This document shows, piece after piece, positions 24,313 through 36,400 of a stretch of 64,000 bases of DNA. Position 1 is the first letter of the stretch, and the number at the start of each line of letters is the position of its first letter. Source of the stretch: Strongylocentrotus purpuratus. Taxonomy: Eukaryota > Echinodermata > Echinoidea > Camarodonta > Strongylocentrotidae. The stretch is from NCBI RefSeq assembly GCF_000002235.5, contig NW_022145609.1, positions 8,379,163-8,443,162 on the forward strand, written 5' to 3'. A program made the translations under genes and the position numbers. The notes under the pieces are model-generated. The model had not been told where the DNA came from, ran no database searches, and worked only from the letters and a program-made list of their open reading frames with translations.

Positions 24313-26460
24313 TATACATACTTATCTTTGCTAAACGTAAATCTCAGTTGTAAGATTATTTTGCTTGTAATATTCTTTCAGCGATATCATGGTTTTGGAA
24401 TCCACTCGATCTTCTGCAGGCGCATACTTGTGTGTAGAGTCTTGGCGTTGTAAAGCAGAGACCATTGTATGTGAAGAGCTACTGTCACGGAGTGAACGGT
24501 GGTTTTCTATTTCACGATAATGCCATATTTGTATTTACAAGAACATTTTCACAAAAGGACATTTCATTGTCTTGTCTGCCTCTGTGTGATAGCTTTTTAA
24601 CTCGTTCATGGTTTTATCTACCGCAATGTTTATTGACATCGAGGATGCTTTTATTTTGTATATAAATAATCTGAAATCATGTATAGCATTCTACTGAATG
24701 TCATCTCATGGAGAGTGAACTAAGAGGTTTTGCTTCATTATTGAAAGTAATGGCATTGTTATTTTCTTTCAAATGAGGGAAATAATTGTAATCATTACTA
24801 TTTTTTAATATAATTTTTTTTGTTCCAACTCTATCAATCATGGCAATATAATGATATGCCTTCGTAATTACATTTACTACTCTTTCTGTTGATGGTATCT
24901 CTAATACCCACCTGCCGTTGTCATACATGTACACGTATCCTGTGAAATACTTGAAGTATTATAAGTATGATTAGGACAGGGACATGTATATTTATGTGAA
25001 ACATGTACGCTCATTGTGTATCAGGGTCCTCCATCATAAAGCATGTGCTAAATACCAACTAACCATATTGCAGTATAACCAAATAAGTGTGTTGATACGA
25101 GACCCTGAAGCTTTAAATGTCAATTTAAGGTACGAAATATGTGCAAATGAGTTCAGAGAAGTGTAGCAGTGTCTTCAAATAAGGTAGTTTGAGAATGATC
25201 TTGTAATCACGGCGTGTACATATTCTGTGAACGATCACAGTGGTATTTTATGCATGCTGATTACTTGAATGTGTAGCAGTACTTTGTAGGTGAATGTGTG
25301 TATTGTATTTATTAAGATTTCAAATGTTATCATGTGTGGATAACGTTTAAGATAGTGTACCTTGATTGCAATGAAAATTCATGATAAAGGGACTTGGAGA
25401 TAGATGTCCATCTTTTTCAAATATTGGTTTTTCTGTCTTTACAGAATTTTATTTTTCGTAGCTCTATTGAGATTTCTGTTAGTGGAACATGTCTGATGTA
25501 GCAAATGTTGGAATTAATCTCTAGCGGCTGCAGCCTGTGCAAAGTCAAATTGGCAACCTTTTATTCGTATTTTCTAAATGCTTCACCGTTGTCTGTTCCT
25601 TGTTGATAGGGCAGGCAATGTGGCCCATTTTTGCAAAATTTGCCAAGGTAATTTTTACCATCAGATTTAAATGTAGCAGACATCTGGCTCGAGTGAACTA
25701 CAAGTAGATTTTTTTTCTTCCTTATTTTGACAAATAGTATTTTCTCATTTTTGTTATGTTATTGAGAACTCTTTTTTTAATGTTATTTATGTACTGATTT
25801 GTCGTAAAGAATATTGCATGACATGGGTCGTCACCACTTCGACGTTTGTGCAATTTTCATGACTGATGAGATTGCTTATAATTAATGAAACAAGCAAATT
25901 GATTTTCCGCACCAGGAAAATTCAAGCTTAATGTATATGTGTGTAATATTAGTTTGAAAAAAGTGATATTTTTGATAAATGATTGAAATTACTAGAAGAG
26001 TCTGCTGGACAGAATGAATCAGGAATGATCGTAAAGCGATTGTTCAACTTTACCATGAACATTTTTAATACATTTTAGTGTTTAAGGGACACAATTATGT
26101 CTATACCATAAACCGTTATAATGAGTAATGTAACAATGAAGCAAATGTGCATGTACATCATATTTAATTTTATGTAGCTTTTAATATATTATCTGTGAAG
26201 AACAGAAAGTACTTCACTAGATTTAATTCTTTTTTTTTTATAAATATGTAAAATAGTTGCTGTAGAAATACTTTTAAAACTCAAGATTGTAATATTATAT
26301 ATAAGACATAAACATATAAATCTTTGTAATATGATAGTAAATGCAAGTTATATACATGAAATGGTAGTGCTTTGTAATGGCTAAATGCTTGACAATTATT
26401 TTCTGTAGATTTTCTTCAGCATGCACGTAATGATTACTGTATACTACTCTGCAAGTACAT

Positions 26461-27125
26461 GTACAATCAAACCTGTATACTAAGGCCACTCAAGTGAAAC
26501 AAAGAAAGTGGCCACTGTAGACAGGTGGCCTTTCTAAACATGTTCTACAAGAATTTTGAATAGAATTTTTGAATTTTGAATATGAAGGAAGTCCCTTCGT
26601 TTATTGACCATTTAAAACAACAAAATATACAAAACAACAATACAATAGAAGAATGATATCAAATAACAACAAACAAAAGTAATAATGGTCAGGGTCCCTG
26701 AGAAGCAAGACTGCTTGTAGTCGGGACCCTATATACAAGTACATTATAACATTAATATAAATTTAAATGCACACGCACGCATAACAAGCAAGCAAGCACA
26801 CGCACACACACACACACACACACAAACACACGACAGAATGGAGCAAAGATATAAGAGGAAGGAAAAATACAAGATAAAGAGCTACGAAGAGAGATCGAGA
26901 TTATTTAAAGAACTGAATAAACGTAACTTACACAATACTTTAAATCTGGATAGTGTTGTGCTATTTGTAATGTTACTACTTAACAAATTCCATTCATACA
27001 CCCCTGTGAATCTAATTGAATTGCGATACAATACACATTTCTTTCTCAACTGGGACAAAATGCAAAGCCACTGTGTTGACAGGTGGCCTTTATGAAGTAG
27101 GGGTCCCTAAGACAGGTTTGACTGT
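26461..27125. mobile_element. Same element family, copy 3, with a nested LINE-like 3' end
   Basis: Outer ends ACAATCAAACCTGTAT and ACAGGTTTGACTGT match the family, and GACAGGTGGCCTT lies near each arm. Between them, about 26556-27090, sits unrelated DNA. Read on the minus strand its end shows TGGTCAATAAACGAAGGG followed by TTCAAAATTC repeats, typical of the 3' end of a CR1/L2-like retroelement. It also contains a (CA)n run. Confidence 0.5.
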
Positions 27126-28046
27126 TTCTGTGTAATGTTTTAAGCCATTAGGACATTATTTTCTCAACCATTATGGATTATAACAATGTCATAGGAAGAA
27201 TATTTGACTTTCGCATGGCCTTTATAGTAGGAATGTTATTCATCTGCATCTATATCTCTTACAATTTACAATCATAATGTGCAGTTTACAAGATACTTGT
27301 TGAGCAATTACCAAGATAACATGCTATCACACTTATTACTGCTGAATCAAGATGGTGATATGCAAGCATACTGTATTCTTATAAGTGATCAAGCGCATAA
27401 AAGCTTACTATTGCCCAAATTCTATATTGATAAATCTAGCCAAATTACATTCATATAACAAAGCTTTAATCTTTATAATAGAAAGTGGGTGTAATGGATA
27501 TATTCAATCAGTGAGAAACATACAATATGTTGAATTGAATGGGATTTTGGGCACTTTTTACTATTTTCATGTACGAAAAAATCTTTTCTTGCAATATAAA
27601 CAAGTGAAAATTTGCCATGTAGTGTAATAGGAGTGATGCATATATGCTTATCTATCTTCCTTCTATTAGCTTGGAGTGTATTAGGCATTATAGAGTGATA
27701 GGTATCATGTTTTGTGTAGAGAATATAATGTGTGAGTCTGTGTTTAATGCTTGGAACAATTCCTTCAACATTTCAAGCAAAAACCCTCACTGTAAATCTC
27801 TGTTGCATGTATTCTCTTATTACCTAAGTGTACTTCTTGTATCTTTCTTCATATATGCCACTGTGGAACCGTGCAGATATTTCTTTTTGTTGTCTTTCAT
27901 TGTGTGTTCATCCGCAGTGAATGGATTACTACATGTAAGCCTAATAAAAACAAAAGTTATTGCCTTGTCAAACAAGTGAGTTTCTAATGATATGTTATTT
28001 TTCCTGCTGTTATGAGTATAGTTGAGGTTGATCCTCTGCCGTATCC

Positions 28047-28651
28047 GGACACCTACCCCCCAGATAATCACCTCTAGGACAACTACCCCCTAGGGTAACC
28101 ACCCATTAGGATGACTACCCCCCCCCCCCCCCCTAGGACACCTACCCCCTGAACAACTACCCCCTAGGATAACTTCCCCCTAGGGCAACCACCCATTAGG
28201 ATGACTACGGTACCCCCTAGGACACCTACCCCCGGACAACTACCCCCTACACTCTTATTTCCACGGCATCAAATTTCACTCTAAATGGCGTCAGCTGGGA
28301 GTCAACTCTATTCCTAGTTAAAGTGACACGAAAAAGGAGTCATCTTGACTCTGAATTGAGTCAATTCTCAGCTGATGCCACACAATCAGAGTCAAATTGA
28401 TTCGGAATCCATGTCACTTTAACTAGGAATAGAGTTGACTCCCAGCTGACGCCATTTAGAGTGAAATTTGATGCCGTGGAAATAAGAGTGTAGGTCAACT
28501 ACCCCCTAGGACAACTTTCCCCAGACATCTACTCCCTAGGACAACTACCCCCCAGACAACTACCCCCCAGACAAATTCCCCCTAGGATAGTTGTCCTAGA
28601 GGAAGGTTGTCGTAGGGGTAGTTGTCCAGGGGACCTAGGGGCAGGTGTCCT
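28047..28651. repeat. Minisatellite of GGACAACTACCCCCTA units with inverted ends
   Basis: Variants of CCTAGGACAACTACCCCC recur in tandem. Near 28595 the orientation flips to GTTGTCCTAGAGG and TAGGGGTAGTTGTCC. The whole begins GGACACCTACCCCC and ends GGGGCAGGTGTCC, so the block has inverted termini. A separate element sits inside it. Confidence 0.85.
28250..28490. mobile_element. 241-base element with 79-base perfect inverted repeats
   Basis: Starts CACTCTTATTTCCACGGCAT; the first 79 bases match the inverted last 79 bases exactly. TA flanks both ends. It has inserted into the minisatellite, so it is younger than the array. The perfect arms imply recent insertion. A Tc1/mariner-type mobiliser is inferred from the TA. 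Confidence 0.9.
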
Positions 28652-28740
28652 TGAACCATGCATCCTCTGCACAGACTTAATGTTTAGTAGTAAAAATGAC
28701 CTTTTACTCATGATTTTTTTATATGATTACGATATGACTT

Positions 28741-28980
28741 TGTGCTTTGATCAAAAGAGTGTGAGGGGGAGAGAAAGACTGAGAGATGGGGAGGGAAGGA
28801 GAAAGAGTAAAAGGGGAAGGGAGAAAGTGAAAGGGGAAGAGATAGAGGGAGAAAAGGAGATGATTAGGTAGAGAGAGAATTTGTGATTTGATCAAAAGAG
28901 TGTGAGGGGGAGAGAAAGACTGAGAGATGGTGACAGAAGGAGAAAGAGTGAAATGGGAAAAGAAAAAGAGAGGAGATGGG
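28741..28980. repeat. Purine-rich tandem repeat, about 141-base period
   Basis: TTTGATCAAAAGAGTGTGAG at 28746 recurs at 28887, followed each time by GGGGGAGAGAAAGACTGAGA. About 230 bases of the plus strand are almost all purine. Confidence 0.8.
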
Positions 28981-30164
28981 GGTAGTGCTGAGAGGATGTA
29001 AACTACATCTTTGAAGGCAGTGCCTTTCCCGTGGAAGAAATTATACATGGATGGAGACTGTATGTATAGGCTGGTATTGTCCCTTCAACCCCTCCCCAAA
29101 TTGTAGATCAAAAATAAAAAAAGAAAGCCAGGAGAAAAAGAGTACCGGTATATAAGGTTAAAATAGGAAATATAAAAGTACATAATGTAAAAAACAACGG
29201 AGGGGGGAAGATTTCTAAAATGGCTATCGGCAAAATCGAGTTTAAGTTCAAAATATGATCAAAATTACCTAAAAACTCGGGGGGGAAATGCGGGGCAAAA
29301 TGCGTCTAATCGAATTTGTTTTAAGTTGGCACTAAAAATAAGTTTTTTGTCATAATTTAAGCTGCTGACAGGTTGATTGATGTAACACTGAATGTAAATG
29401 TTGCTCAAAGTTTGGACTTTAATGACTTGGGCCACTTTTCTTTTTCTTCCTCATGGTCTAAGGATGGGCTAAGGCAAATTAATTAATTATTTACCTTCAA
29501 AAAGACTCATCGCATGAAATTTCTGTAGCCTCAATCTACGAATTGTAAGCCTACCTACTTTTGAAACAATTTGTCACCTTCCTGCGTTCGATATCCAAAA
29601 TTGTTGTGAATATATCACCAACTGGATTTATTTATTCTTAACAGTGATGAAACAATAAAGAGCTCTTCTATAAATGAAAAATCTGGTTGGTTGACTTTCC
29701 GAAATGCTGTGTTTACTTATAGGCCTTATTACAAAAATGACAAGATATATAGTTTGCACATTTGGACTTTTGAACATAATCAGTGAACATTTTGAATAAG
29801 CTCACGACAATTTTAACAAATTGTAGTAAAGCAACATGAATTAGGCCCAATTAAATTGGTTCCCCAACTCTATTTTATTGTCTCGTAAATAGCAAAATGA
29901 TTCTATGCCAAAATGCAAATTGTTTGTTGTTGTTGTTCATAATCACATCTTCCATTAGTAGAAAGAATTTGCCCCAAATTCCCTATGATGCTTTTTTTCA
30001 TAACGAACAAAGTAAAGCTAGAGTCTATATTTTCGGAATAGACTGATCCTTTTTTCAAAAACAACTTGAAATGCTTCAGTAAATTCTGCCTGGTACATAT
30101 TTAGCAACTTTTTCATTTGGAAAGTGATATAAAGCGGATCCAGAGAAAGATACTGACTTTTAAA

Positions 30165-30363
30165 ATTCGCACATAGATGGCGTAAATGCTTTTATATCGT
30201 CGAATGCGTCTAGAAAATGATAACAACAACATCAACAACAGTAAAAGCCAGCTGCACGTTCGCGCATGCGCAGACATCAACCGCCAAATAGCCGGGCGCT
30301 TTGAACACAGTGCCAATGTAACTATTTTATCATTATTTTGGGACTAAATTTCAGATATACAAA
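30165..30363 (+). promoter_or_regulatory. Probable SMC2 promoter with NRF1-like and CHR-like sites
   Basis: Just upstream of the SMC2 start the sequence turns GC-richer and lacks a TATA box. CGCGCATGCGCA at 30261-30272 fits the NRF1 palindrome. GGGCGCTTTGAA at 30294-30305 places a GC-rich E2F/CDE-like core directly before TTTGAA, the CHR element of G2/M genes. A CCAAT occurs near 30313 and ATGGCG near 30178. Cell-cycle control of SMC2 is expected from mammals; the site assignments are inference from motif shape. Confidence 0.5.
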
Positions 30364-33037
30364 ATGTATATCAAGGAAATAATCGTCGATGGCTTTAAGT
30401 CGTATGCCCAGAGGACTGAAATTAAGGGATTTGACCCCCTTTTCAACGCAATTACTGGATTGAACGGCTCTGGAAAATCAAACATCCTCGATTCGATCTG
30501 TTTTCTGCTGGGCATCTCAAATTTATCACAGGTGGGACTAAGGATCAATGTTTTTGTTTATGAATCTTGAATGACTGCGACTGATCAGTGTAGTGATTGA
30601 CCTGTTCGTCGATGTTACATTTGAATATTGACCCTATTCATGTAAAATGAAATAAATTTCTTTCTGTATTAGATCTATATATAGATAGCGAACTGTCTTT
30701 TTCTTCTTGTTTTATCACTGTTTTGATGAGCAATTTGAATTCATTTAAATTCAATTTTCAAATTCAAATTTCAAATTCAATTTCAAATGTGATGACTGAT
30801 TGATCATTTGATTTGATGAACTTGAAGTTTGAACTGTTCAATGAATTGAAAATTATTCTCTTTTGATTTGTCTATTATTCATGTAAAAATCTATTAGGTC
30901 TATTCATGTAAAAATCCTGAAAGAGAAATTATGAGAGAGTGAGACTGAGAGACCTTTAATTTTAATTCAACTTTGTTTTGTTTTGTTTTGTTGTTTTGTG
31001 TGGGTTTTTTTTTGGGGGGGGGGGGGAGGGGTCAAAGAAATATGGATCCAGGAAGATTTGTTACTTCTTCTTCTTCTTCTTTTTCTTGATTTCCTCCAGG
31101 TTTAAAAAACTGCGGAGTTGTATCCTTCGCACATTGAGTAAATAGAGAATAGGCAGACAATTTTGATTAGAAGTGAATGATACTTGAGCATGTTGTTTTT
31201 CATTTCTTTTCTTTTATTAAACCAGGTTCGAGCTGGCAGCCTACAAGAACTGGTATACAAGGGAGGTCAAGCTGGTGTCACAAAAGCAACTGTCACAATC
31301 GTCTTTGACAACAAAGACAAGAAGCAGAGTCCAGTGGGATATGACAGCTTTGATGAATTCACAGTCTCAAGACAGGTACAGTTTGTTTATTTCATGTGAT
31401 AGAATGTTCTACTATTCTGAGGGGAATAAAGATGGTGTTGTTAAATAAAAACTAAAACTAAAACTAGGTCCATCGATGCAGAAACGGTACAGATCTTCTC
31501 AGAATCACCTTCCATGTGATACGGAACTCCCGACATCGTGCAACCAGTCACGGCAGGATCTAGTAGTTCACACCCATACTGGCTTGTCCTCGCCAGTGTG
31601 AAACTGCAACCATTTCCCCAAGAGAGTGCTGTTAGTAACTTCCAAGAGCTACCGGCACTTAACCACCTTTGCAAGCAACCTGCATGATTATGTTATTTGA
31701 AAGTGAAGGCGTACATTGTCGCTTCACTACAACTACTACTACTACTACTACTACTACGTGCTAGAGATTTAGTGTTTTCTTCTGTTTCTCATTGACAGGT
31801 TGTAATTGGTGGCAGGAACAAGTACCTGATCAATGGCAGCAATGCAAACAACAGCAGAGTACAGGATCTCTTCTGCAGTGTTCAACTCAATGTCAACAAT
31901 CCACACTTTCTCATCATGCAGGTAAACAATTATTTAAAAAAAAGTTTTTGTTTACTGTTTAGTGCATATCACAGTATGATGTAATGTCCCTTTGTACATG
32001 TACTTCCAAAGATTCTAAATACTGTTACTCTAACTTTAGCTCTGGAGGCCATTTTCAACAAACGGTGCATTTCAAGGAATAAATTCTGCCAAATACCCAT
32101 TTATCCATTTGACACCCGGGTGGAGAGTGGCAAATGTGGATTAATGTCTTTCCAAAACATGTGAATGTCTGACTGGGATTTGAACTCTCAATCCCTTAGA
32201 TTGTGAGTCAAGTGAATAAACCACTATACCACTACACCTCCACTGATAAAGTCTTGTGAAGATTTGATTGATACCATCTTCAAACTGGCACTGCCTTTCT
32301 AATATTACCGTAACCTTATTTCAGCAATGCTGCAACTAAGATTTAATTAAGGCACTTGAGAAATTCTTCCTGCTCTGAACAAATTTATAAACCTTTATAA
32401 TCAATCTTCAGTCTCCTTATTGTGTTTTATATATATATATATATAAACAGTTGCATTTTTGTTATTGTTTTCTTTTTTTTTCAGGGGAGGATTACCAAAG
32501 TACTAAACATGAAACCTCCAGAGGTGAGTTCTTCTTGTGCATAAAATCCCTTCCTTGTGGCATTCATCATAATATTGTACAATAAATTTACAGTCATGCA
32601 TTATTGACTATTGATACAGTACATTTATTTTAATATTAATTTAAGTACTGGTACACACAATGTTGTAGATACTGTGTATAATATCATATACTGGTACATA
32701 CTTTAAAGCAAGTTGGAATATTGTACATGTACCATTTAGATTTTTGTTCATATTGCCCCAAAGTAATTTTTTCTGGTTGATTAATTTTTTAATAATTCTG
32801 ATGTAACAAGGAAATGATTGAATATACCCTTGTTAGAAAAGCCAATGGGGAACAATACACATCCAGTCAACTTGGTATTTCCAATTCATATTTGTTTACA
32901 TCCTTTTTCATTCCGTTTCTCCCAAGATCCTGTCCATGATTGAGGAAGCTGCTGGGACACGCATGTATGAGAACAAGAAGGCTTCTGCTCAGAAGACCAT
33001 CGAGAAGAAAGATGCTAAGCTCAAAGAGATTGAATCT
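30364..33037 (+). other. SMC2 N-terminal ATPase head (exons 1-5)
   Basis: Residues 1-197. Walker A is GLNGSGKSN at residues 32-40 in exon 1. LVYKGGQAG and [10 protein letters not shown] in exon 2 are SMC2-specific. Exon 3 has [17 protein letters not shown] and ends HFLIMQ, whose Gln is the Q-loop. Exon 4 encodes only 13 residues ([13 protein letters not shown]). Exon 5 reads [15 protein letters not shown], the conserved start of the coiled coil. Confidence 0.96.
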
Positions 33038-33417
33038 GTAAGTCAATTAGTACACTTTCTCATCATTTTAACTCGTTTTCAGTCTGTTTCTTTTACCCAG
33101 ATCTTTGTTAAATAACAATGTTTGTGACGATTTGAAAGGTAGTATTTGTTAGAGTTTGAAAATATCAAAGAGAAAAGAAATGTATATATGTATATTTGAT
33201 AGTGACTAGTCCTAGTGATGTCTTGCAAAACGATGTTATTTTGTATGCCCATACCGCCAAATGTTACTTGAGCTTTCATAAGATTTCTCACCTCTCCATA
33301 GATCAAGTGGTCATCTTATATCATGAAGCACTTTAAAACAAATCATGGACAACTATGCCACTGTCTATAATACGGACTAGTGTAATCCATTCTTTCCCCC
33401 ACACAAACAATTGGTTC

Positions 33418-33455
<38 letters not shown>

Positions 33456-36400
33456 TTTGTGGACTGTCAAATTAAATCCCTACATATAGTAGATGGCCAT
33501 CTTTAAGGTCTAAAAAAAAAAGGTGTTGTATTGCTCTTTAGGTGCCAATACATGGGTTGGTCAGTCGGAAATATTTTTTAAACTTTTTTTTCCGTCTTTT
33601 CTCTTTGGACTGATATTTTTCAGTTTTGAATGCTTTAAAGATATAAGTTGAGTTCTGGTCATGTGATTGCATTGTGAAAGAAACGGTGTGGAAGCTATCA
33701 GAAAAGGTTGATCATCTAGTATATAAGTATTCGTGTGTATTGCAAGGTTCTGGAATCATCAAAATGATGAGACATTTGGCCAAAGCTTGGCAAAGTTACA
33801 AGGACTGTACACAGAATGATGTATATGGGACTACACGAGCACATGGCGAAAAAAACCTCCCCCCCCCCCCCCCCCCCGATTTTTACGTATTTTATGTCAT
33901 ATTTAGAATATGAAGGCATTTAAAGAGCCATGCTTTTCAGGGAACATGTTTAATCTGATGTTCTTCCACCCTTGCATAATAACAATGATAACGCTCACAA
34001 ATTATGTTTTACCTCTTCCCAGAACTCAACCTTCTCTTCAATACATATTTTTTTATTCATTAACATTTTTCCCCTGAAAAACGGTAAAAAACACAACACT
34101 TTTTTAAAAAGCCGACCATAGATTTCAAGATTTTGGGTCAGTCGCAAAGGGCAATACAACATCTTTTTTTCTTAGGCCTAACCCTATTGTTGACCCCTCT
34201 CTTCTGCTAGGTGTTAAACGAAGAGATCACTCCCACCCTGACCCGTCTCAACGAGGAGCGCTCCTCCTACCTGGAGTATCAGAAGGTCTTGAGGGAGCTG
34301 GATCACTTGACCAAGCTCCATGTGGCATACCAGTTTGTTTCCGCTGAGAAGCTCTCCAAGGAGTCTGAGCAGGAGCTGGGCAAGATCGCAGAGGCAACCA
34401 CCGCCATGAGACAGAGGATGAAAGAGGTGAGTGCATGATGCAGATTTGGGTTCATTCATGATACCAATATCATGCATGTGTATTGTAATGTTTGCATGTA
34501 TGAAGGACCTAGTTACAGATACATTTTTGTAGTTTTCTTATTAGAGGTGACTAATGCAACCTCAGCTATACAGTTTAGTATTTTGGTATTTCACATTTTG
34601 AAACTATCTTCCTCTTTCTTTGAGATTTCCTTGAGTTTTTGCTCTAGTTCTTTTTGTCATACAGATGACTATTCCAGGGCCATATAATCCACCTGGAAAA
34701 ATCATCAAAATACATTTTTGGGAAAATGATTACTTTTTAAATAATAGAAAGCTGTCTAATACAGTGAAACCTGTCTGTATAGACCAGCCAAGGGAGACAA
34801 GAAAAGTGGTCTTTATGTAAAGGTTCCTTTAGTACATGTTTCAATGAGAAACCATTTTCAAGTTAAAGCAGGTTTGACTGTACTACTAATGTGTTAAAAG
34901 TATGGATGGGAAAACAGAGTTTGCTCTGCAAGTCACCTTTCATCAAGATTGCACTTTTGGAATTTGTTCTGTCAATATAATAATTTTTTTCTTCTCAAGA
35001 TTGATGACAAACTTTTGGAGCTGACAAATACAATCCAGGCGTTGGAGAAGGAGAGGGATGAAGAGGCAGGAGGGGTCCTGAAGGAGATAGAGAAGCGTCT
35101 CGTGGAGGCGCAGAACAGTGACACCAAGATACAGAGTTCGCTGCAACACAAGAAAGAGGCCGTCACCAACGAGAAGAAGAATAAGAAAGCCGTTGAAAAG
35201 AGCTACACAGAGGTAAAGGATGAAATGCTGTAATTAACTCACAGATAACTGTTGTGTGTCATGAGCAAATGAATTCAATGTAGTGCAATGAAAGCTTGGT
35301 ATTTAGGAAGAGCAATGCTTTCAGACTTTTTACTTGAAGAAGGATGAGAAGGAATTTCTGTATCTTTGTATTTCCCTCTTTTGTTAAAAGAAAAGGATAT
35401 CCATTACAAGGGAAAGAAAATGCAGACACAGACTGAAATAATAATGCTAAACAAGAAGATTTTGACATGTTAAGATATATTACACACTTGTTTTCATGTG
35501 TTTCAATTTAATTTCTGCCAAAGCTCTTTCTCTTTAAACAATTTTTTCCTCTTATGCCTATACATATAAAATATTTCTGCGTGCTAATCTGTGTAATTTT
35601 TTCCATCTCAAACATGAAAATCTCAAACATGAAAATCTAAAAGTCTTTCAATAATGGCTGCTTATTCTATAAATTAAGCCATTTTTTAACTGTAATAATA
35701 ATAATAATAATAATAATTGGATTTATATGGCACCTTTTCCAAAGGATACAAGGCGCTGTCTTGTAGACTATCAACAATTTAAGAGGAGTTGTACAGGTAT
35801 GTTTTCATTTGTTTTTTGAAGAAATCTAGTGAAGTACTGTTTATAACTGATTAATAACCAAATTCTCTCCCTCTAACCCTCTCTCTCTCTCTCTCTCTCT
35901 CTTCCCCAGGATCAAGCTACGTTGAAAGCCAAGGAGAAGGAGATCGAGAAGCTCACTGGAAGTTTCACCAAGCTAGAAGAGAAATGCAAGGAGAATCAGG
36001 AGGGTGTGGCTCAAGCACAGAAGCACCTCCAGGCCGTGTCTGCTGGGCTCTCTAGCAACGAAGATGGGGAGGATAAGACCCTTGCTGATCAGCTTATGAG
36101 TAAGTTTAAAGCCCATCTGTACAAGTGTACAGGAGGGATTAGACAACCCTGCTAGGTCACTGGACAGGTGGTTATCTCATCAACTCAGCTCTCAATTAAC
36201 ATAAGGAAAAGAGGAAAGGGGACCAATGGTCACCAATTATGTATTGTTTATTATATAGAGGGCGCAAGTAGCTAAAAGTAGTGCAGTGGGCCTTTAACAT
36301 TCCTTCACCTGTGTCATTCGAAACAAATTGATTCTGTTTTAAACTTCTTTTAATGCAAGGAAGTGACGTGATATAGCAAAATATGTTACATTTCATGTTA

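Larger units (their letters stand above)
24313..30160. other. Intergenic DNA between ABCA and SMC2
   Basis: No gene is supported here. The stretch is AT-rich with scattered TACATG motifs. It holds a nested repeat at 26461-27125, a (CA)n run near 26800-26830, a GGACAACTACCCCC minisatellite at 28047-28651 with an inserted element, and a purine-rich tandem repeat at 28741-28980. The remaining parts (24313-26460, 27126-28046 and 28990-30160) show nothing recognisable. Confidence 0.6.

Noticed and set aside
31441..31690. 77-residue minus-strand frame in SMC2 intron 2
   Set aside because: GC-richer block next to a (AACTAA)n tail, probably a retroelement fragment; no recognisable protein motif and no clear boundaries, so not annotated as a gene.
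34214..34477. Minus-strand Leu-rich frames
   Set aside because: Shadows of SMC2 exon 6.
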